Assembly: GCA_035696365.1 (NCBI GenBank)
Contig: DASRQS010000091.1
Coordinates: 28,846-92,845, forward strand
Direction: 5' to 3'
Length of the DNA: 64,000 nt
DNA from: JALYLC01 sp035696365
GTDB lineage: Bacteria > Actinomycetota > Thermoleophilia > Gaiellales > JALYLC01
Shown: piece by piece, positions 58,522-64,000 of the stretch
Layout: every line of letters begins with the position of its first letter
How positions within the stretch are numbered: position 1 is the stretch's first letter
Program-made: the position numbers and the translations under genes
The notes under the pieces: generated by a model
What the model was told of the DNA's origin: nothing
The model's input: only the letters and a program-made list of their open reading frames with translations
Databases searched by the model: none

Positions 58522-58527
58522 ACCATA
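58522..58527 (-). promoter_or_regulatory. -10-like box of YbjQ gene
   Basis: TATGGT on the minus strand ends 6 nt before the ATG at 58515. Confidence 0.4.
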
Positions 58528-58588
58528 GCCCTGGCACCCCCAAGCGCTTCCCGTTCGGCGCAGCCGCTCTATGCTGAGAACGCACCCT

Positions 58589-58677
58589 GGAGGGGTGGCT
58601 GAGTGGTTGAAAGCGGCGGTCTCGAAAACCGTTAACGGCGGCTTCGTCGTTCGAGGGTTCGAATCCCTCCCCCTCCG
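58589..58677 (+). tRNA. tRNA-Ser(CGA)
   Basis: The 89-nt class II tRNA has acceptor GGAGGGG/CCCCTCC and an anticodon arm GCGGT-CTCGAAA-ACCGT (CGA). A long variable arm and T arm GAGGG-TTCGAAT-CCCTC follow. CCA is not encoded. The accessory-looking region begins just downstream of its 3' end. Confidence 0.95.
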
Positions 58678-58854
58678 TTGTTCCAGGCGTTTTGCCTGCA
58701 AACGAGTTTCCGACCTGCGAGGGTGTTCCCCGCAACAAAGATCAAGGGAGCACTATGCGGAGTGCGAATGTTGCCGCGCAGGTTGCCGCGCAGCCGCGAC
58801 TCGAGTCTGTCGCACCCGCGCGCCGGCGCGACAAGAGCCGGGTAGGTCGGCGCT

Positions 58855-59142
58855 TTATCGGGAGAGCAGGGCTTCGAGTCGCTGAGCCCAGCGATCGAGT
58901 TCGGCGACTCTCACGAGCTTCAACCGCGGCCCAGCGCAGACGACGCGCAAGTCCGGGAGCACCAGTGCCCTGAAGGACGACTCCGAGATCCCAAGAGCGC
59001 TCGCAGCCTCGGCGATGGTCAGGGTGACCCGCGGCACGGGCTCTGGAGGGCGTCGCGGCGCGACGGGGGGCGGGGTTGGCTGCGGCGCGGGGCGTGCCGT
59101 GCTGCGATCCGACCCTGGCACGTAGGGGTCGCTCTCCGCCAC
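58855..59142 (-). CDS. helix-turn-helix (excisionase/MerR-like) DNA-binding protein
   Basis: The C-terminal ~55 residues (LTIAEAASALGISESSFRALVLPDLRVVCAGPRLKLVRVAELDRWAQRLEALL) form a HTH_17/excisionase-like winged helix. A Pro/Arg-rich linker precedes it. GTG 59142 is proposed as start (95 residues); the frame remains open to 59313, so a longer N-terminus is possible. Its place 178 bp after tRNA-Ser(CGA), facing it, is that of an excisionase in an integrated element, but no integrase is seen. It may be a remnant. Confidence 0.6.
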   Translation of the reverse strand: MAESDPYVPGSDRSTARPAPQPTPPPVAPRRPPEPVPRVTLTIAEAASALGISESSFRALVLPDLRVVCAGPRLKLVRVAELDRWAQRLEALLSR

Positions 59143-59559
59143 GCCCCGTATCCGTAGCTGTGTTCCATGCGCCTTCGCGCGCGCCTCGGGGTCGGACGCG
59201 TTCCGCCGACTGATCCGCGAAGCATATCGGAGACGTGATTCGCGTTGTGGGGAAGCCGCGCGGCGTAGATGCCTGGGATTGAGAGCACGAGGCCCGTTCA
59301 GGAGCCGTCTCACCCTTGCTGGGAGAGCCCTCGGAGAGCTGACGCACTAGTCAGTGCAACGGTGTGGGAGTCGACAGCGAGAGTGCTGAGGCGAAGAGTG
59401 CCGAAGTCGGGGCGCCGCTTCCGAAGTGGCGCACATGACCTGCTGCTGGTCTGCCGCTCAACGCAACTCGGGAGATGCGGAGGATACGAATCAAAGCGAG
59501 CCAGATGACGGCACGTTGGCCGAAGCACGGTGATGCCGTGGCAGCGAGCGGCGGGTCGA
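59143..59559. other. stretch without recognisable genes
   Basis: No ORF with coding character is seen apart from a possible 5' extension of the HTH gene to 59313. Base composition is less GC-biased than in the flanking operons. It lies in the decayed region between the HTH gene and the phosphofructokinase remnant. Confidence 0.4.
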
Positions 59560-59569
59560 TTCGTCGAAG

Positions 59570-59763
59570 CCTCCATCAGAAGGTCGTCGGTGTTCCGGGG
59601 CCGAGGCACGGTCACCGCGACCGACTCGCCCTTCAAGAGCGCGCGATAGCCGATCATCTCCACGTCAGGCACGAGCTCGGAATAGCGCCCGATCAGCTTG
59701 GCGACCGCCGAGGATAAACAGGGCGCCAGCCCCGGCGGTCAGCATCGCTATCTTCTTCGGCAT
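59570..59763 (-). pseudogene. 5' remnant of PPi-type 6-phosphofructokinase gene
   Basis: After GGAG and ATG at 59763, the frame reads MPKKIAMLTAG and then shifts. In the next frame the sequence continues GLAPCLSSAVAKLIGRYSELVPDVEMIGYR and LLKGESVAVT. Together these match the N-terminus of PPi-dependent phosphofructokinases (KxAMLTAGGLAPCLSSAVGGLIERY...EIIxYR...LLxGDS). The frameshift lies just after TAG, and a few residues are missing after GYR. Beyond about 59570 no similarity is seen. It is a truncated, non-functional gene. Confidence 0.65.
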
Positions 59764-59862
59764 TGGAACTCCGGTGAAGGGGCTGGGCGGGCCGGCGAAG
59801 CTCAGATACTAGGCTCGCCCGGTCAAGAGCTAACGAGGCGGGTCAGGTTGGGGACGGGCGGG

Positions 59863-60579
59863 ATGCGGGATGAGGCGATGCTCGCGACACCGAACAACGT
59901 CGAATGGTGCGACGCGGTTTGCCGGACCCACGCCATCCCCGGGCGCCTCGACCCGGACTTCTGGGTTCAGCCGCGCAAGGGCCCGCCCTACTATTCGAAC
60001 TGCATCACGCTCTCGCGTTCGGGCGAGACGCGCCAGCTTGCGGCAATCGAGAGCCTCAAGGCCGATCTGCCTGACGGCTTTTCGATCAAGGACTCCTTTG
60101 CTTCCCTGGACCTGTCCGCAGCCGGGTTCCGTACCCTCTTCGATGCTGAGTGGTTCTGGCGGGAGCCTGCCGATGACGCCGGGGCGGCGGAACAGCCGGA
60201 TTGGATCAGGATCGAAAGCGGCTCCGACCTGCTGCGCTGGGAGGCTAGGTGGTCCGCCGCCGGATCGCCGAGCCAATCGCGCGTGTTCCTCCCCGCGCTT
60301 CTCGACGCGGTCGGCGTCGCCTTCTTCGGCGTCGAACGCGGCGGAGACTTCGTCGCCGGCTGCATCGCCAACTTCTCGCGCGACAATGTCGTCGGCTTCT
60401 CCAACTTCTTCGCCTCTGCGCCGGACGGCGACCGCTTGCGCGCAGGCGCCGTCGCGAAGGTCGCGGGCTTCGCGCCGGGTCTCCCGGTCGTCGGCTACGA
60501 CCGCGGCGAAGACCTGACCGCGATGCTGACGCTAGGCTTCCGCCCGGTCGGAGCGCTCAGGGTATGGCTGTGGCCGTGA
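59863..60579 (+). CDS. GNAT-like acetyltransferase-fold protein, unknown substrate
   Basis: The 238-residue product begins MRDEAMLATPNNVEWCDAVCRTHAIPGRL; ATG 59878 is an alternative start. The C-terminal third (VAGCIANFSRDNVVGFSNFF...GLPVVGYDRGEDLTAMLTLGFRPVGALRVWL) resembles the CoA-binding half of a GNAT fold ending in GF.PVG.L.VW. The N-terminal half has CITLSRSG and WFWREP motifs. No exact family is named. It appears intact amid gene remnants. The substrate is unknown. Confidence 0.65.
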   Translation: MRDEAMLATPNNVEWCDAVCRTHAIPGRLDPDFWVQPRKGPPYYSNCITLSRSGETRQLAAIESLKADLPDGFSIKDSFASLDLSAAGFRTLFDAEWFWREPADDAGAAEQPDWIRIESGSDLLRWEARWSAAGSPSQSRVFLPALLDAVGVAFFGVERGGDFVAGCIANFSRDNVVGFSNFFASAPDGDRLRAGAVAKVAGFAPGLPVVGYDRGEDLTAMLTLGFRPVGALRVWLWP

Positions 60580-60580
60580 C

Positions 60581-60793
60581 GAATGGGAAGCGCCCGCGCT
60601 GTGCCTGACCGCCACGTCGAAGGCGTTCTGGTGGAACCTGACCGCCGGTCAATACATGGCGCGGTTGGAACTGTCCGCGACCAACGCGGATGCGATGGAG
60701 CACGTCGTGCCGTTCGAGGTCGGGCTACCGATCCGAATCGTCGAAGTCGAGCGAGTCGACGACGACCGTTTCGCGCCCATAGCCCAGCCGTGA
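60581..60793 (+). pseudogene. coding fragment, C-terminal end of an unidentified gene
   Basis: A frame without a good start reads EWEAPALCLTATSKAFWWNL, then GQYMARLELSATNADAMEH and VVPFEVGLPIRIVEVERVDD before a stop at 60793. The beta-rich pattern recalls the C-terminal domain of Wzt-like O-antigen ABC ATPases, but that is a weak impression. It is most likely the 3' piece of a gene whose 5' part is gone. Its stop overlaps the following fragment as GTGA, so the two may have formed an operon in the donor. Confidence 0.4.
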
Positions 60794-61158
60794 CGCTCGA
60801 TATTCGGCCGCCGAATGACTACCGCCGCGTCTGCGCGTTCTGCGGCGCGTGCGACGAGACGAGTCGCGAACGCGTCTTCCCGCAGTGGATGGCCGACCTG
60901 TTGCGCGGCGACCAGCCCGGCCAGTTCCAGATGGCGCGGCACCCGCATCGCGCCACGCCGACGACGTGGCAGACCGTGAAGCCCGACACCAAGGCCCCGA
61001 TCGGAAAGCGGTGCAACAGCGAGTGGATGAGCGACCTCGAACCGCAACACAGGCCGACCTCAAAAAGCTCGTGCGGCGCGACCGGGCACGCGTCACACTG
61101 TCGATGGCTCCGCAAGACCGGCTTGCGCCGCCGACACCAGCACAGGAGACGGCGATGA
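60790..61158 (+). pseudogene. frameshifted HNH-like endonuclease gene
   Basis: From GTG 60790 the product reads RRVCAFCGACDETSRERVFPQWMADLL, which matches the CxFCG...(S)REHVFPxW start of HNH-type proteins. It continues to KRCNSEWMSDLEP. After about 61035 the plausible frame moves (TATQADLKKLVRRDRARVTLS in another frame), so the 122-residue ORF ends in nonsense. The catalytic region is incomplete. It appears to be a decayed gene overlapping the start of the multicopper oxidase. Confidence 0.55.
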
Positions 61159-62948
61159 CCGCATCGACCCAGAAGTTCCCGCGCGACACTGCAGGCCTGC
61201 CGGCGGCGACCGCGACCGAGGTGGTCGAGCTCGGGGACGGTGACCGCTTTGCGCTGCGCATCGCGCCCGTGACGAAGCGCATCGGCGAGGCGACGGTCCG
61301 GATGCTGGCCTACAACGGCTCCATTCCCGGACCGACGCTGCGGGTGCCCGAGGGCGCGGAGGTCGTCGTCGAGATCGAGAACGAGGGGGACCTGGAAGCC
61401 ACGGTCCACTGGCACGGCCTGCGGCTTGATAACCGTTACGACGGCACGCACGAGACGCAGGAGGTCATGCCCATCGGCGGGCGCTACACGGCGCGTGTCA
61501 CGTTCCCGGACCCTGGCGTCTACTGGTATCACCCGCACATCCGCGAGGACTACGGCCAGGAGCTGGGCCTATACGGCAACTGCATCGTCGTGCCCGCCGA
61601 CCCCGACTACTGGCCGCCCGTGCATCGCGAGCTCGCCCTCACGCTCGACGACGTCCTCATCGAGGACGGCCAGGTTGCGGCCTTCAGCCCCGACGAGACG
61701 ACGTACGCCGCGATGGGCCGTTTCGGCAACGTGCTGCTCATCGCCGGCGACCCGGAGCTCGCGCTCACCGCGTGCACGGGCGAGGTCGTGCGGCTGTACT
61801 TGACGAACACGGCCAACACTCGGGTGTTTAAGGTTGCGCTGCCGGGCGCACGGGTGAAGCTCGTCGGCGGCGACAGCGGCCGCGTCGAGCACGAGCAGTT
61901 CGTCGAGGAGGTCATCCTCGCCCCGTCCGAGCGCGTCGTCGTCGACGTGTGCCTCGAGACGGCCGGCCGGCTGGTCTTGGAACACCGGACGCCGGACCGG
62001 ACCTACAAACTCGCGGACATCACCGTCACCGGCGAGCAGGCCACGCCGCCACTCGCCGAGGCCTTCTCCGTTCTGCGTACCGCGCCCGAGCTCGCCGCCG
62101 AGCGCGGGCGGCTCATGCCGCTGGTCGACGCGTCACCGGACAAGACGCTGGCCTTCCAGGCGGAGATGGACATGGGCGAGCCCGACGTCGGCGAGGGCGA
62201 GCGCTTGCTGTACGTGTGCCCGATGCATTCGGAAGTGACCAGCGAGACCGCGGATCGCATGAAGCTCATCGCCCAGGTGGGCCCGACCGGCTACGTGTGC
62301 CCGATGCATCCGGAGGTGACCAGCGAGACTCCGGATCACTGCCCGAAATGCGGCATGAAGCTGCTGCCGGCGCGACTCGTGCAATCGGCAGCCGCCGGCC
62401 ACCACGGCCACGGCGAGCACAGCCACGACGAGCCCGCCGAGCACGAGCAGGGCGAGCACATGCAGCACGAGCACACCGAGCACGACCACGGTGACCATGC
62501 CGCGCACGCCCACGAAGGACACGGCCACAGCCACGCGACGGCCGACGGCATCGAGTGGGAAGACGACATGGTCGAGGTCAACAAGCTCACAACGCCGGCG
62601 AACATGCGCTGGAAGCTCGTCGACCGCTCCAACGACGCCGAAAACCACGCCATCCAGTGGCGGTTCCGCGTCGGCGACCGCGTGAAAATCCGGCTGGTCA
62701 ACGAGATGGACTCCGACCATCCGATGCACCACCCGTTCCACATCCACGGCGCCGGCCGATTCCTCATCCTCGCCCGCGACGGTGTCGTCGAGCCCAATCT
62801 GGTCTGGAAGGACACCGTGCTGGTGCGCACCGGGGAGGTCGTTGACATCGTGCTCGACGTGACCAACGTCGGGCGCTGGATGGCGCACTGCCACATCGCC
62901 GAGCACCACGAGAGCGGCATGATGTTCTCCTTCGACGTGACCGCATGA
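61155..62948 (+). CDS. multicopper oxidase with inserted heavy-metal-binding motifs
   Basis: The 597-residue protein has three cupredoxin parts. Copper ligands are HWHG (85-88), YHPHIRED (H126, H128), HPMHHPFHIHG (~522-532) and HCHIAEHHESGM (H578-C579-H580), enough for T1 and T2/T3 sites. Between domains 2 and 3 lies an insert: a degenerate copy YVCPMHSEVTSETADRMKLI (from ~353), an intact YVCPMHPEVTSETPDHCPKCGMKLLP (~380-405) and a histidine-rich stretch (~413-455). The intact motif is the heavy-metal-binding domain usually found at CopB/CzcB termini. No signal peptide is seen, so location is unclear. AGGAG precedes the ATG. It is probably a copper-handling oxidase on acquired DNA. Confidence 0.9.
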   Translation: MTASTQKFPRDTAGLPAATATEVVELGDGDRFALRIAPVTKRIGEATVRMLAYNGSIPGPTLRVPEGAEVVVEIENEGDLEATVHWHGLRLDNRYDGTHETQEVMPIGGRYTARVTFPDPGVYWYHPHIREDYGQELGLYGNCIVVPADPDYWPPVHRELALTLDDVLIEDGQVAAFSPDETTYAAMGRFGNVLLIAGDPELALTACTGEVVRLYLTNTANTRVFKVALPGARVKLVGGDSGRVEHEQFVEEVILAPSERVVVDVCLETAGRLVLEHRTPDRTYKLADITVTGEQATPPLAEAFSVLRTAPELAAERGRLMPLVDASPDKTLAFQAEMDMGEPDVGEGERLLYVCPMHSEVTSETADRMKLIAQVGPTGYVCPMHPEVTSETPDHCPKCGMKLLPARLVQSAAAGHHGHGEHSHDEPAEHEQGEHMQHEHTEHDHGDHAAHAHEGHGHSHATADGIEWEDDMVEVNKLTTPANMRWKLVDRSNDAENHAIQWRFRVGDRVKIRLVNEMDSDHPMHHPFHIHGAGRFLILARDGVVEPNLVWKDTVLVRTGEVVDIVLDVTNVGRWMAHCHIAEHHESGMMFSFDVTA

Positions 62949-63169
62949 CGGTCACCGCTACCACCAGTGTGCAGCATCGGGAGGTCGTCGTCATCGGCGG
63001 CGGCCAAGCCGGCCTGGCCGTCGGCTACTTCCTCGCCCAGCAGAACCGCCGGTTCACCATCTTCGAAGCGGCCGGCGTGGCGCCCGCTGGCAGTCGCGCG
63101 CTCGTGCACGCATCGCGACCGCCCCCCTTTTTGCGATCGCGCGAATGTGCTCACCTCCCGGGCACATGA
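62945..63169 (+). pseudogene. N-terminal fragment of a flavin-dependent monooxygenase-like gene
   Basis: From ATG 62945, overlapping the oxidase stop as ATGA, the product reads VQHREVVVIGGGQAGLAVG, then YFLAQQNRRFTIFEAA. This is the FAD-binding Rossmann start of CzcO/FMO-type oxidoreductases. Similarity ends after ~45 residues and the ORF stops at 74. The downstream 150 bp contain no continuation that I can recognise. It is a truncated gene originally co-transcribed with the oxidase. Confidence 0.65.
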
Positions 63170-63318
63170 CTGCCTGAAACTCCACACGGGTGGGCGATGT
63201 ACGTGGGCGGGCGTGGCGCAGGAAGCGCCGCGCCCGCCTGCGTTTGCGCTCGGCACGCCGCGCAGGAACTCGAGCGCCCTGGGTGATCACGCGAGAGGAC
63301 GCTGGCGCACTTAAGAGT

Positions 63319-64000
63319 TCATTCGCTGGCGGCGTGCGCGAGTGCCGAGGGCGTCTGGCAGCCGACAATCGCCGGGGTCTCGTGGACGAGCTCATCGTTC
63401 TTGAGGGCCTCCACCATGAACAGGGCAAAGTCCACGCGGCGCGTGATGTTGCTCTCGAGAATGGGGTCGCCCACGTGCCGGCTCCACACGGGCAAGCCCT
63501 GACTCTCGCCCTCCTCGAGGTCGCTGCCGCGCACGACGGTCCAGCGTGTGTCGCTGGCGAACACCCGCCGGCACGCCTCCACCTGGTCGTCGAGGTCGGC
63601 GAAGCGAACGAGACGCGCGAGCGGGCCGAAGACCTTCACGATCGCCTTGAGCTTCCACGAATACACGTCCTGGCCGTCGCGCGTGATGTGCCACCCGCTC
63701 GAGAAGACGAGGCGCGCGCCCGGAGGCGCGTGGTCGAGCACCGCTTGGGCCGTTCCCGTCGAGTATCCGTGGACGCCTCGCGGGACCAGCACGACGAGCA
63801 CCCCGTCGCACCCGGAGAGCGCCCTCTTGATGACCTCGGCGTCGTTCGTGGCTCCCGGAATGACGGTGATGCGCCCCTTGAACGCGTTGAGCTTCTCCAC
63901 GCTTTCCGCCCGGCACACGCCAACCACCTCGTAGCCCCGATCCAGCGCGTGCTGCACCATGTACTGCCCGAGCTTCCCAGAGGCCCCGACGATGCAAACC
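63319..64000 (-). CDS. NAD(P)-binding (NmrA/epimerase-like) protein, start outside window
   Basis: The frame is open from the window edge: VCIVGASGKLGQYMVQHALDRGYEVVGVCRAESVEKL gives the GxxGxxG dinucleotide-binding loop. VIPGATNDAEVIKRALSGCDGVLVVL, ARLVFSSGWHITRDG, TRWTVVRGSDLEEG and NITRRVDFALFMVEAL follow, typical of atypical short-chain dehydrogenases (NAD(P)H-binding, NmrA-like). At least 226 residues are present; only the first few are missing. The product may be a redox sensor or reductase. It is convergent with the truncated flavoprotein. Confidence 0.83.
   Translation of the reverse strand, partial: VCIVGASGKLGQYMVQHALDRGYEVVGVCRAESVEKLNAFKGRITVIPGATNDAEVIKRALSGCDGVLVVLVPRGVHGYSTGTAQAVLDHAPPGARLVFSSGWHITRDGQDVYSWKLKAIVKVFGPLARLVRFADLDDQVEACRRVFASDTRWTVVRGSDLEEGESQGLPVWSRHVGDPILESNITRRVDFALFMVEALKNDELVHETPAIVGCQTPSALAHAASE

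Noticed and set aside
58855..59313. The HTH protein as an integrase
   Set aside because: Only a small excisionase/MerR-like HTH is visible; no tyrosine or serine recombinase catalytic motif is present.
59310..59672. 120-residue minus-strand ORF as a real gene
   Set aside because: Its first part is the shifted frame of the phosphofructokinase remnant, and the remainder has no similarity I can recognise.

Overview
The window is very GC-rich, with G/C-ending third positions and long shadow ORFs on the opposite strands. Its gene content points to a high-GC actinobacterium, most likely of the class Thermoleophilia (Solirubrobacterales-like). Indicators are a complete set of core coenzyme F420 genes (fused fbiC, cofC, cofD, cofE), several F420-dependent luciferase-like oxidoreductases, a SigK/RskA-type sigma/anti-sigma pair, an ArfA-like BON-OmpA protein and cyclase/AAA+/TPR regulators with zinc ribbons. 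The taxonomic placement is inference. Many genes appear to be leaderless: a TANNNT box lies 6-8 nt before an ATG/GTG start. Most operons are translationally coupled through ATGA/GTGA overlaps.

Layout. 1-6.8 kb: otsA (partial), BON-OmpA protein with a small membrane partner, acyl-CoA ligase, secreted zinc protease, PAS/GGDEF-like/HD-GYP protein. 6.8-16.4 kb: SdrD-B/DUF11 secreted protein, fbiC with an LLM oxidoreductase, an Fgd-like dehydrogenase divergent from the cofC-cofD-cofE-PPOX-LLM operon. 16.5-25 kb: ECF sigma/anti-sigma, response regulator, a sigma-like small protein, a sensor kinase, and a DUF4331-TPR-NicO (Ni/Co transporter) operon. 25-30 kb: propeller-like protein, small membrane protein, and a large zinc-ribbon/cyclase/ATPase regulator.

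30-34.4 kb: an E1beta-E1alpha-acyl-CoA dehydrogenase-APH kinase operon, bracketed by two related inverted repeats; its kinase and dehydrogenase resemble the halves of ACAD10/ACAD11. 34.4-38.8 kb: MarR regulator, YfhO-like membrane protein, then the last genes of a coupled five-gene operon (amidohydrolase, acyl-CoA ligase, ketopantoate-reductase-like, membrane protein, arginase-like) that extends to 42.4 kb. 42.4-46 kb: PadR with a membrane protein, M20 peptidase, lepB. 46-53.5 kb: an eight-gene minus-strand run encoding a peptide ABC importer, an amidohydrolase and AzlCD.

53.6-64 kb is accessory-looking. A second cyclase/ATPase gene lies between an intact tRNA-Val(CAC) and a 45-bp copy of that tRNA's 3' part. 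Two tRNA-Ser genes follow, then a structured non-coding stretch, a YbjQ-family gene and an HTH protein. After that comes a decayed region with remnants of a PPi-phosphofructokinase, an HNH protein and a flavoprotein, around an intact multicopper oxidase that carries inserted heavy-metal-binding motifs. The window ends inside an NAD(P)-binding epimerase-like gene.
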